Source of the DNA: Gemmataceae bacterium
GTDB taxonomy: Bacteria; Planctomycetota; Planctomycetia; Gemmatales; Gemmataceae
Direction of reading: 5' to 3'
NCBI GenBank assembly: GCA_901538445.1
Contig: LR594584.1
Location: 3,652,055-3,716,054, forward strand
Length of the DNA stretch: 64,000 nucleotides
The notes under the pieces: generated by a model
Seen by the model: the letters and a program-made list of their open reading frames with translations, nothing else
Databases searched by the model: none
What the model was told of the DNA's origin: nothing
Translations under genes and position numbers: made by a program
In this document: one piece after another, positions 1 to 9,015 of the stretch
Position numbering within the stretch: position 1 is the first letter of the stretch
Layout: each line of letters begins with the position of its first letter

Positions 1-2
1 CG

Positions 3-390
3 TACCTGACCCGGGTGCGGCACCGCCGGCCCGTGAAGAACCCCCGGCCCCGCGTGGACCCGCGGCTCGAAGGCTTGCGGCCCGAAGACGCCGAGGAGGT
101 GCTGTACCAGTGCGCCCTGACCCCCGAGGGGCGGGTCCGCCAGGACCGGATCGACGCCGCGTGCCTGCCCGACTTCGACCGGGGGTTCGCCCGCGCCCAC
201 GCCGACATGCTCAAGCGCCACACGCTCAAGAACCCGCCCCGCACCGACGGCGACGACCCCGGCGCGACCGGCTCCGGCGTCCCCCGCACCCCGCACGACC
301 CCGCCGGCCCGACCAGCGGTCACAACGCACCCGCCGCCGCCCCCGCGGACGCCGAGTTCGACTTCCGAGCCCCCCGCAGTTCAGGTATAA
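3..390 (+). CDS. 3' end of an unidentified gene; frame does not close
   Basis: From base 3 one frame shows clear coding character: nearly every codon ends in G or C and the peptide is hydrophilic, with repeated charged runs followed by a Pro/Ala/Gly-rich tail. This character stops at about base 368-378, but the frame has no stop there and runs on as noise inside dnaE. A TAA at 388-390 in the neighbouring frame, reached by a one-base shift, would end the protein just before dnaE. I infer a single-base indel near 370. The product belongs to no family I recognise and its start lies outside the window. The end coordinate is the inferred stop. Confidence 0.4.
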
Positions 391-438
391 CCCATGAGAG
401 TCACGCTTGTCCGCCTGTTCACCGACCGGGCCGTCCTC

Positions 439-3400
439 ATGGCGAAGTGCTTCTGCCACCTGCACCTGCACACCCACTACAGCCTGCTCGACGGCTTCAA
501 CCGGATCCCGCCCCTCGTCCAGCAGACGAAGAAGCTCGGGATGACGGCCTGCGCGATCACGGACCACGGGAACCTGTACGGGGCGATCGAGTTCTACAAC
601 GAGTGCAAGAAGCACGACGTCAAGCCGATCATCGGGTACGAGGCGTACCTCGCGCCGGGGAGCCGCACGGACCGCAAGGCCGCGAACCAGGACAAGGCGT
701 ACAGCCACCTCACGCTCCTGGCGAAGAACGTCACGGGGTACAAGAACCTCGTGAAGCTGTCGAGCATCGCGTTCCTGGAGGGGTTCTACTACCACCCGCG
801 GATCGACCGGGAGGTCCTGGAGGCCCACAAGGAGGGGCTTATCTGCCTGAGCGGGTGCCTGGCCGGGGAGTTCAACCAGCACATCATCAAGGACCAGATC
901 CCGGAGGCCGAGAAGACGGCGAGGTGGTTCAGCAAGCAGTTCGGCGAGGACTACTACATCGAGCTGCAGAACAACGGGATCTCGCTCCAGGACCAGTGTA
1001 CGCCGGTGGCGACGGACATCGCCAACAAGCTGGGCATCCCGCTCGTTGCGACGGCCGACGCCCACTACCTGAACGCCAGCGACGCGACCGCGCACGACGT
1101 GCTGTTCTGCATCAACACGCGCCGCAAGCACGACCCGCGGAAGCGGCTGTACCCCGAAGAGAAGATGCCGAACCCGTACTTCGTCCGGAGCCCGGACGAC
1201 ATGTACAACCTGTTCCCGAACCACCAGGACGCGGTGGCCCGGAGCCAGGAGATCGCGGACAAGATCGACATCCAGCTCGACTTCAAGAAGCGGCACTTCC
1301 CGGTGTTCGCCCCGCCCCCGGGCCGCACCCCCGAGGAGTTCCTCCGCGAGCTGTGCGAGGCCGGGGTCAGGGACCGGTACGGGGACAACCCGAGCGAGGC
1401 GGTGAAGAAGCGCCTCGACCACGAGCTGGCGACCATCAACAAGATGGGGTTCGCGAGCTACTTCCTGATCGTGTGGGACTTCGTGCGGTTCGCGCGCGAG
1501 AGCGGGATCCCCTGCACGGCCCGCGGCTCCGGCTGCGGGGCGCTGGCGTGCTACGCGCTGTACCTGAGCCACGTGTGCCCGCTGGAGTACGACCTGCTGT
1601 TCGAGCGGTTCCTCGACCCGAACCGGTCGGAGGCGCCCGACATCGACATCGACTTCTGCCAGGACCGCCGGGAACTGGTGATCGACTACGTGAAGCGGAA
1701 GTACGGGGTCGAGTCGGTGGCGCAGATCGGCACGTTCGGGACCCTCGCGGCCAAGAACGCGATGAAGGACGTGGGCCGGGCGCTCGACGTCCCGCTGGAC
1801 CGGGTCAACCACATGTGCAAGCTCGTCCCCATGAAGGGGGCGATCGCGGCCGACCTGGCCGAGGCGATGGCGTCGCCGGACTTCAAGCGCGAGTACGACT
1901 CGGACCCGCAGGTCCGGGAGATGGTGGACATCGCGCTCAAGCTGGAGGGGATGAACCGCAACGTCGGGACGCACGCGGCCGGGGTGGTGATCGCCAACGG
2001 GCCGATCACCAACTACGTCCCGGTGCAGCGGATCGTGCGGAAGGCCGACTCCGACGACGCCGCGGGCGGCTCGATCGCCGTCACCACGCAGTGGGAAATG
2101 GGCATCATCGAGAAGGTCGGGATGCTCAAGATGGACTTCCTGGGGTTGCGGAACCTCACGGTCCTCGACAACTGCGTGCGGCTCATCAAGAAGACCCGCG
2201 GGCTCGACATCGACCCGATGAAGTTCCCGCTCACCGACCCGGACACGTACAAGCTGCTCCAGCGCGGCGACGCCAAGGGCGTGTTCCAGTTGGAGTCGGA
2301 GGGCATCCGCGAGCTGCTCAAGCGGATGAAGCCGGACAACATCCGCGACCTGATCGCGGTGCTCGCGCTGTACCGCCCGGGGCCGCTCGAGGGCGGCATG
2401 GTGGACGAGTACATCGAGTGCAAGCACGGCCGCCGCAAGCCGGTGTACCCGCACCCGGTGATGGAGGAGGTGCTGAGCGAGACGTACGGGGTGATGGTGT
2501 ACCAGGAGCAGGTGATGCGGATCCTGAACCGGCTCGGGGGGATCGAGCTGGCCAAGGCATACGCCTGCATCAAGGCGATCTCGAAGAAGAACTTCGAGAT
2601 CATCAACGCCCGCAAGGCCGACTTCGTCGTCGGGGCGAAAGAAAAGGGCATGGCCGAGGAGAAGGCCACCGAGATATTTGAACTCATTGTCAAATTCGGA
2701 GGCTACGGATTCAACAAATCACATACCGCCGCTTACGCTCAAATCGGGTACCAGACGGCGTACCTGAAGACGCACTACACGGCCGAGTACATGGCGGCGC
2801 TGCTGTCGTCGGAGATCGACGACGGGAACAAGCGGGACATGCTGGTGGACCACATCGCCGACGCCCGCAAGCTGGGCATCGAGGTGCTGCCCCCGGACGT
2901 GAACCGCGGCCGGGCCGACTTCGACGTCCACAACAACCGCATCCTGTTCGGCCTCACCGCCATCAAGGGGCTGGGCCGCAGCGCCGCCGAGGAGATCGTC
3001 CGCGCCCGCGACCAGGGCGGGAAGTTCAAGGACTTCTTCGACTTCAGCGAGCGGATCGACCGGCGGATCGTCCAGAAGTCCGCGGTCGAGCGGATGGTGA
3101 TGGCCGGGGCGTTCGACCCGTTCGGGAAGCGGTCGGCGCACTTCAACGCGGTCGCCAAGGCGTTCCAGGCGGCCGACGAGCGGGCCGCGGACCGCCGCCG
3201 CGGGCAGAAGAGCTTCCTCGACATGTTCGAGGCGGGCGACGACGCGGCCGGGGGCGGGGGCGGCCGCGGGCCGGGGCACGGGCTCCCCGAGATCGACGAG
3301 TGGCCCGAGCGGGAGAAGCTGAAGTTCGAGAAGGAGGCGCTCGACTTCTACATGTCGAGCCACCCGCTCGCGCAGTACGACGAGCAGCTCCGCCGGTTCC

Positions 3401-3966
3401 GCACGCACGACGCGGCCGACCTCGCCAAGGCCAAGGACAAGACCGAGGCCCGCGCCGGCGGGATGATCGCCAACCTGGAGGTCCGCACCGCGAACAAGGG
3501 CCGCAACACCGGCCGCAAGTACGCCACGTTCCGCATCGAGGACTTCACCGGGTCGGTGCGGTGCATCATGTGGTCCGACGAGTACGCCCGGTACCAGGCG
3601 ATGGTATCGGCCGACGCGGTCCACCTGTTCGAGGGGACACTGAACTGGGCCCCGGAACGGGCCGAGCCCGACTTCCAGGTGAAGAAGGTACTCACCATCG
3701 ACGAGGCCCGGGCCGAGTTCACCAAGAGTATGCTCATCAAGCTGGCGTACACCGAGGACGAGGGGAGCCTGCGGAAGCTCGACGCGGTGTCGCTGGTGCT
3801 GAAGCGGTACCGCGGGACGTGCCCGGTGTACCTGAGCGTCCGGGACGGGAACGGGAAGCAGGTGCAACTCAAGCTGAACGAGGAGTTCCGGGTGAACCCC
3901 GGGGCGCTCAAGGTCGAGGAACTCGAGATGGTCCTCGGCCCGGGCGCGGTGCTGTTCTCGCGGTAG
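439..3966 (+). CDS. dnaE: DNA polymerase III subunit alpha
   Basis: Catalytic subunit of the replicative DNA polymerase, 1175 residues (E. coli has 1160). It opens with a PHP domain (HLHLHTHYSLLDG, residues 7-19, and TDHG). The polymerase palm follows with PDIDIDF, giving D401 and D403, and the third aspartate at about D566 (KMDFLGLRN). Then come the fingers, a helix-hairpin-helix region and a C-terminal OB fold near residues 1010-1090. All PHP metal ligands known from proofreading DnaE proteins appear present, unlike the degenerate E. coli domain. I chose the ATG at 439 because MAKCFCHLHLHTHYS matches the usual N-terminus; an in-frame ATG at 394 would add 15 unconserved residues. Codons at 2674-2745 are strikingly atypical (separate entry). 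The gene converges on the next one with two bases between stop codons. Confidence 0.97.
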   Translation: MAKCFCHLHLHTHYSLLDGFNRIPPLVQQTKKLGMTACAITDHGNLYGAIEFYNECKKHDVKPIIGYEAYLAPGSRTDRKAANQDKAYSHLTLLAKNVTGYKNLVKLSSIAFLEGFYYHPRIDREVLEAHKEGLICLSGCLAGEFNQHIIKDQIPEAEKTARWFSKQFGEDYYIELQNNGISLQDQCTPVATDIANKLGIPLVATADAHYLNASDATAHDVLFCINTRRKHDPRKRLYPEEKMPNPYFVRSPDDMYNLFPNHQDAVARSQEIADKIDIQLDFKKRHFPVFAPPPGRTPEEFLRELCEAGVRDRYGDNPSEAVKKRLDHELATINKMGFASYFLIVWDFVRFARESGIPCTARGSGCGALACYALYLSHVCPLEYDLLFERFLDPNRSEAPDIDIDFCQDRRELVIDYVKRKYGVESVAQIGTFGTLAAKNAMKDVGRALDVPLDRVNHMCKLVPMKGAIAADLAEAMASPDFKREYDSDPQVREMVDIALKLEGMNRNVGTHAAGVVIANGPITNYVPVQRIVRKADSDDAAGGSIAVTTQWEMGIIEKVGMLKMDFLGLRNLTVLDNCVRLIKKTRGLDIDPMKFPLTDPDTYKLLQRGDAKGVFQLESEGIRELLKRMKPDNIRDLIAVLALYRPGPLEGGMVDEYIECKHGRRKPVYPHPVMEEVLSETYGVMVYQEQVMRILNRLGGIELAKAYACIKAISKKNFEIINARKADFVVGAKEKGMAEEKATEIFELIVKFGGYGFNKSHTAAYAQIGYQTAYLKTHYTAEYMAALLSSEIDDGNKRDMLVDHIADARKLGIEVLPPDVNRGRADFDVHNNRILFGLTAIKGLGRSAAEEIVRARDQGGKFKDFFDFSERIDRRIVQKSAVERMVMAGAFDPFGKRSAHFNAVAKAFQAADERAADRRRGQKSFLDMFEAGDDAAGGGGGRGPGHGLPEIDEWPEREKLKFEKEALDFYMSSHPLAQYDEQLRRFRTHDAADLAKAKDKTEARAGGMIANLEVRTANKGRNTGRKYATFRIEDFTGSVRCIMWSDEYARYQAMVSADAVHLFEGTLNWAPERAEPDFQVKKVLTIDEARAEFTKSMLIKLAYTEDEGSLRKLDAVSLVLKRYRGTCPVYLSVRDGNGKQVQLKLNEEFRVNPGALKVEELEMVLGPGAVLFSR
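2674..2745 (+). other. Atypical-codon island at the DnaE intein insertion point
   Basis: Of 24 successive dnaE codons, 13 end in A or T (ata, ttt, gaa, att, aaa, gga, gga, aaa, tca, cat, gct, gct, caa). Codons on either side almost always end in G or C. The encoded stretch is the highly conserved KFGGYGFNKSHTAAYA block. The split DnaE inteins of cyanobacteria are inserted between the Tyr and the following residue of this block. Here that junction is 2706/2707, which is also the middle of the tract. No intein is present. Confidence 0.75.
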
Positions 3967-3968
3967 GG

Positions 3969-6900
3969 TCAGCGGGCGCGGAGGCCGCGGGCGACCGCCT
4001 CCGCGAGCCAGACGACCCGGGCGGCGCACCAGACCGGCACCCCGACCCACCCGCCCACGCCGACCGCGAGGCCGAGGAACCCGGCGACGAGCCCGAGTTG
4101 CTCCGGCCACGTCGCCCGCTGGAAGCAGGCCGCCATCAGGAGCAGCAGCCCGAACGCGGCGGCCCAGCCGACGGCGAGCGAGAGCGGCACCAGCCAGCGG
4201 GCCGCCGACTCGCTCACCGGTTCCGGCAGCGGGGCGGCCCCCGGTGCGGGCGGAGCGGTCTCCGGCCGCGGCTTCGCCGGGGGGCTCGGGTCGGCCGCGA
4301 CACCCGCCCGGGGCGACGGCGCGAGCCACCCGAGGTCGGCCGCTGCGAGCGACCCGCGGGCCGGGTCGAGGGCGACGCGGACCGGCGGGAACGACGCCGT
4401 CGAGGTCCGGTAGCTCAGTTGGGGACCCGACGCGGGGCCGTGCGTCCACCCGCGGTCGCGCTCCACAACCAATCCGTACCCTTCGGCCGGCCGGACCCGC
4501 ACCGCGTCGCTCACCAGCCGGCCGGCACTCGTGACGCGGGGCGTCTTCGCCTCGAACGGCAACTGCGGCGAGGCGACCGTCCCCGTCCAGCTCACCTCGC
4601 CCTCCTTCACGGCCCGCTGGAGCCACACCTGCAACCGGCCGTCGGGCTGCGCCCAGCCGGCGACCTCGGCCCCGCGTACCTCGGTGACGGTGACGCCCTC
4701 CAGGCCGAGTTCAAGGAGCGCCTGCGGCGCGGTGCCGGCCCACTTCACGGTTCCGGCCGCCACCGCCCGCTTCGGGCCGAGGTGCCAGAGGGTGTCGAGC
4801 GTGAGGCCCGGTGGGTCGCTGAGCACGCGAAGGGTCGGCCGGAGTTCGGCCCCGCCGCGGACCGTCGGCCGGAACACCCGGACCGGGGCGTTCGGGTCGA
4901 GCCGGAGTTCCACCACCCCGGCGAACTCCTTCGTCAGCGCGTCCGGGGAGAAGTCGATCACCCCGCCGCGGCCGAGTTCCTCAATGGCGACGCCCTTCAC
5001 CCGCAAACCGTAGGCGGCGTCGGGGACCGGGACAGCCCCCCCGGGGAGAACGACTTTCGGGAACCGCAGGAGCGGCTGCCGGGTGACGGCCCTCTGCGGG
5101 GCGAGGGTCAGCACTACCAGGAGGCGGCCGCTGGTCGCGTCCTGGAGGTCGAGCTTCAGCGGCCGGAACCCGCCCTGCTCCGGGGCCAGTGACCAGTCAC
5201 GCAGCGCCACTGTCCCGCCCGGATCGAGGGACCGAACGGCCAGTGACAGGGGTTCCAGTTCCGCGGGGACCTCGAGCCGCACGGACGTCACCGTCCCCTG
5301 CTCGACCCGGACAACGTAGCAGGCCGTCAGTTCGGCACCGTCCTCGGAGACGTCCCAGACGCACCCCTCGCGAACCTTGATCGTGGCCGCCCCGCCCGCG
5401 CCGTCCCGCCAGCGGGCGTGGAACTGCTTGACCGGGCCGAGGTCCGCCTCGAGCCGCACGCGGCCACCGGGGACAACGGTCTGCCGCCCGATCCGCCCGA
5501 CGGCCTGCGCCTGGCGCGCGTTGCCCGGCAGGTCCGCGACCAACCGCGTCGCGGGCACCTCGGGGATGCCGAACCGGACCTCCCGCTCGGGGCCGGAACC
5601 GGCGATCGCGACGGTGAACCGGACCTCGATCTCGTGGCGGCCCGGTCCCGGCAGCGGGACCGCGTACACCCCCGGGCGGGGCGTGGCCGGGAACGCGTTC
5701 GCCCCGTTGACCGTGACCCGCTCCAGCCGCGCGTCCGGCAGGGCGAGACTCGCCACTGGCTCAGCCCCGCCCAGCGCGTGAGCGGAGAACTTTGCGACGA
5801 CCCGCGCCGTGGAGTCGTCCGCCGTAGCCGTGTACTCGGCGGTCGTCAGCACCACGCCGGGCGCGGCCGGGCGGGTCGCGGCCAACCGATCGAGGACCGC
5901 CTTTGGGACGGCGACCGTCTCGCGGCCCTCGCGGTCCGGCGACACGAGAATCACGGTGGTGGTCGCGGGTTGTTGTGCCGTGATCCGGGTGTCGATCACC
6001 GCCCACCCTGCCAGCACGACCCCGACCGCCGCAACACCCCTCCGGTGCCCGCGGACGATCACGACCCCCCCGGCGACCGCCAAACCGACCACGAGCGGGG
6101 GGAACGCTGCCCGCTGCCACCAGGGCGGGCCGAGGTGCCGGGCGGCCGCGAGGGCGAACAACCCGGTGAGCAGGAGCAAGACGCAGAACGGGTGCCGCCG
6201 CCGACCGGCCGCCCAGCCCAGCGCGAGGAACACCGCTGCGATGCCACCCCCGGCAGCGGACGCCGTTCCCGCCGGTGCGACGCGGACCTCGGAGAAGTTC
6301 GCCCGCGACACCAGACCGCCGGGACCGCCGAGCGGCAGGCCACCGAGAAGGGCGGGGAGGTCGGCGGCGGAGCCGCGGTCCCACGGGAGCACCGGCCAGC
6401 CGGCGAGGACCGTTGGCCCGAACGCCCACCACCGACCGACCTCGGCCGGAACAGGCAGACCCGGCTCGGGGCTGCGGACGAGTGCGACCGGAAAGTTCCC
6501 GTCAGGGGGGAGGCGATACCGGACCTCGAACCGCACCGTCGAGCGCGCGGGAACCGGTAGTTCCAGAACGCCCGCGGCGGTGACCGGGATCGAACCAGGG
6601 GACGCCCACTTCCCCTCCACCGCCACCGACAGAACTTCTGCACCGGGCGGCAGCGTGACGGGCAACTTCGCTCCGCCCACGGACGTCGCAGAACCGCCGA
6701 ACACACCAACGACATCCGACGGGGAGCGGACCGCGGTCAGCAGGTACAGGTCGCGGAACCCCCAGGGTTGCGACCCGGTCGCCCGCTCGGGCTTCGGGGT
6801 CGGGCGGGCTGCTGTCGAGCTTGTGCCCGCACCCAGGATGAAGGGCCGGCGCGTCAGAGTGGCCCGCCCGTCTTGGGCGACAGGTGCAGTTGCGAGGGTC

Positions 6901-9011
6901 AAGACACCCGTTGCGGGCCGGGCCAAGGTGACCACCCAGAGGTCCACCGGCCACGGGGACGCCCGTCGGAGCGCAGTCGCGAGCAACGGCCCCAACGGGA
7001 CTCTCGCCGCAGACGCGACCGCGTTCCCCCCGCCGAGGACGTTCCACCTCCGCTCCGGTCCGCCGCTCGGGCACGCGGCCAGAACGAGTGGGAGCGCCCC
7101 GCTGCGGATCTCAATGGTGAGCGACTCGCCGTCCGGCTGGTCCGTCGGCGTCACCGAGGTCAGGGCGTACTCGGGCCTCGCCGGGACCAGCACCACGCCA
7201 CCGTCAGGGTCGCCCCCCGCGTACCGGAAGACGGCGGCCGCTCCGCCCGGGGCGCGGGGCGCGAAGGGGTCGAGCCACCCCACCCGCGACGTGCCCGGCC
7301 CCGCCCAGGCGTCGATCGCCCACACGGACCCCGGGGACACCGCGACCACCCCGTTCCGCTCCCGGGCGGCCAGCGGGGTGAACACCGGGAACGGGAGCCG
7401 GTGCCGGCCGGGCGGCAGTTCCGGGCCGCGGAACTCGAAGGCCAACTCGGCCGACTGGCCGGTCGTCAGCGGCCGGGTGAACTCGACCGAGACCTTTCCG
7501 TTCGCGAACTGCGAGCTCGAGATCAGTTCATCGGGCAGCGTGGTCACCCGTGAGAGCCCGTACCCCTGGGGCACCCGTAGCGCGAACGAGAACAGCGGCC
7601 CGCGCCGGACCCTGAGCGCGACCCGGAGGGCGGCGGTGGACCGGTCGGCCTCGAATCGCCAAGCCAGATCCTCGGTGCTCGTAAAGTCGTGTTCGGCGGC
7701 CGCAGTCGCGAGCAGTGGCGGCTTCCGGAACTGCCGGTCGGCTCCGGGCGGCAGGAGCGTGCCAGTGAGGGTCACGCTGCGGGTCTGATCGGACAAGGTT
7801 TGCGAATCGACGGGCCGGTAGTCCCCCGGGTTCCAGTTCGTGACGCCCAGTCGCGGGTGAACGCGGACCTCGACGGTCTCGTCGTCCAGTACGGCCCCGA
7901 TCGGGCGAACGATGGGCAGCGGCGCGTCGCCCGGCCTCTGGGCGTCTGGGAAGGGCGCGACCGCTGTGACGACCACCTTTCCGCCCGCGCCCGGTTGGCG
8001 GAGGGCGACGCGGAGCTTTCGTGGCGAGTTCGGGGACGGGGCCGGGTCCACCGTCCAGCCGGCGCGGTTGTTCATCACCACATCGGCGATCCGCAACCCG
8101 GGGTCAACCGCGAACAGCCACTCGCCCACGGTGCCGGTGGCGGGGCGGAGGTCGTACTCGAACGAGCACGCGAGTTGCCCGGGGGCGGCGTCGTACCGGG
8201 CCACAAGGGTCGCGGCCGCGGGAACCCCCGAGTGCCCCGCGGGGCGGACCGCGACGTCCAGGCGCGAGCGGCCGCCGAACCGCACCCGCCACTCGGCCCG
8301 CGGCGGGCTCCCACCGGTCGGGAACGGGCCGGTCAGGAGCACCTCGGCGGCGGGGACCGCCGGCACCTGACCCGCGGGGAGGTCGAGGGTCAGGAGGGCG
8401 GTCGGCGCGGTCGGCACCCGGAACTCGAACCGCCGCTCGCCGGGTTCGGCGATCCCCACCGCGGACCACCCGAACTTGAGGGTGTGCCGCCCGGGGCGAT
8501 CGAGCCACACCGCGGGAATGGTGCCCCCCGGGGGGAGCGCGACCACGGCCTCGCGCCCGTCGCCCCACGTCGCCGGCCCGAGCGCGAGCCGGAGCGGGTC
8601 GAGCGGGAAGAACCGCGGGGCGGTCCCGGTGTGGACGACCTCCAACTCGGCCGTGCCGACGAGATCCCCTTCGACCAGGGCGGCCCGGTAGCGGGCGTCA
8701 GCGATCCGGGGGGCGAGCCGCGCCTCGGCCGCGGCCCGGCCGGCCGACCGCACCCGCGCGTCGAACTCGCCGCGGGGGAGGCGGACCACCGGACCGGCTT
8801 CGAGTTGCTTCTGGGCCTCGGCGAGTTGCTGCTCCGTGGCCCGCACCCGGCGGATCGGGAACGGGTCCTCGACGGGCAGCGCGTCGGGGTGGAGAACGGC
8901 CGCGGGACCGGCCACGACCTGACCCGGCGGGCGGACGCCGGGCGCGTCGGCCGCCGCGCCCGCAAGTGCGGCGGCCCCGGCGGCCGCCAGGATCAGCAAC
9001 CAGCGCGGCAT
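3969..9011 (-). CDS. Giant exported membrane protein with repeated beta-rich modules (1680 aa)
   Basis: No family recognised. The N-terminus is a signal peptide (MPRWLLILAAAGAAALAGAAA). A long, beta-rich, Pro/Gly/Val-rich extracytoplasmic part follows. A cluster of hydrophobic helices lies near residues 930-1040, then a second extracytoplasmic half, and two more helices close the protein. A module appears twice, after the signal peptide and after the central helices. It contains a Y..A...V/L strand pair, a PGRH-[TE]-[LI] turn and a following aliphatic strand. The same module starts the upstream gene, whose stop lies four bases before this ATG, so the two genes are almost certainly cotranscribed and functionally linked. 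I infer a cell-envelope or surface structural role, without support from a known domain. Confidence 0.85.
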   Translation of the reverse strand: MPRWLLILAAAGAAALAGAAADAPGVRPPGQVVAGPAAVLHPDALPVEDPFPIRRVRATEQQLAEAQKQLEAGPVVRLPRGEFDARVRSAGRAAAEARLAPRIADARYRAALVEGDLVGTAELEVVHTGTAPRFFPLDPLRLALGPATWGDGREAVVALPPGGTIPAVWLDRPGRHTLKFGWSAVGIAEPGERRFEFRVPTAPTALLTLDLPAGQVPAVPAAEVLLTGPFPTGGSPPRAEWRVRFGGRSRLDVAVRPAGHSGVPAAATLVARYDAAPGQLACSFEYDLRPATGTVGEWLFAVDPGLRIADVVMNNRAGWTVDPAPSPNSPRKLRVALRQPGAGGKVVVTAVAPFPDAQRPGDAPLPIVRPIGAVLDDETVEVRVHPRLGVTNWNPGDYRPVDSQTLSDQTRSVTLTGTLLPPGADRQFRKPPLLATAAAEHDFTSTEDLAWRFEADRSTAALRVALRVRRGPLFSFALRVPQGYGLSRVTTLPDELISSSQFANGKVSVEFTRPLTTGQSAELAFEFRGPELPPGRHRLPFPVFTPLAARERNGVVAVSPGSVWAIDAWAGPGTSRVGWLDPFAPRAPGGAAAVFRYAGGDPDGGVVLVPARPEYALTSVTPTDQPDGESLTIEIRSGALPLVLAACPSGGPERRWNVLGGGNAVASAARVPLGPLLATALRRASPWPVDLWVVTLARPATGVLTLATAPVAQDGRATLTRRPFILGAGTSSTAARPTPKPERATGSQPWGFRDLYLLTAVRSPSDVVGVFGGSATSVGGAKLPVTLPPGAEVLSVAVEGKWASPGSIPVTAAGVLELPVPARSTVRFEVRYRLPPDGNFPVALVRSPEPGLPVPAEVGRWWAFGPTVLAGWPVLPWDRGSAADLPALLGGLPLGGPGGLVSRANFSEVRVAPAGTASAAGGGIAAVFLALGWAAGRRRHPFCVLLLLTGLFALAAARHLGPPWWQRAAFPPLVVGLAVAGGVVIVRGHRRGVAAVGVVLAGWAVIDTRITAQQPATTTVILVSPDREGRETVAVPKAVLDRLAATRPAAPGVVLTTAEYTATADDSTARVVAKFSAHALGGAEPVASLALPDARLERVTVNGANAFPATPRPGVYAVPLPGPGRHEIEVRFTVAIAGSGPEREVRFGIPEVPATRLVADLPGNARQAQAVGRIGRQTVVPGGRVRLEADLGPVKQFHARWRDGAGGAATIKVREGCVWDVSEDGAELTACYVVRVEQGTVTSVRLEVPAELEPLSLAVRSLDPGGTVALRDWSLAPEQGGFRPLKLDLQDATSGRLLVVLTLAPQRAVTRQPLLRFPKVVLPGGAVPVPDAAYGLRVKGVAIEELGRGGVIDFSPDALTKEFAGVVELRLDPNAPVRVFRPTVRGGAELRPTLRVLSDPPGLTLDTLWHLGPKRAVAAGTVKWAGTAPQALLELGLEGVTVTEVRGAEVAGWAQPDGRLQVWLQRAVKEGEVSWTGTVASPQLPFEAKTPRVTSAGRLVSDAVRVRPAEGYGLVVERDRGWTHGPASGPQLSYRTSTASFPPVRVALDPARGSLAAADLGWLAPSPRAGVAADPSPPAKPRPETAPPAPGAAPLPEPVSESAARWLVPLSLAVGWAAAFGLLLLMAACFQRATWPEQLGLVAGFLGLAVGVGGWVGVPVWCAARVVWLAEAVARGLRAR

Positions 9012-9015
9012 CGGG

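Noticed and set aside
226-2454. Long minus-strand frame across dnaE
   Set aside because: The plus frame holds all polymerase motifs; the antisense product is Val/Arg/Leu noise.
2719-4626. Minus-strand frame spanning the end of dnaE and the start of the giant protein's 3' end
   Set aside because: It straddles two well-supported genes and has no domain.
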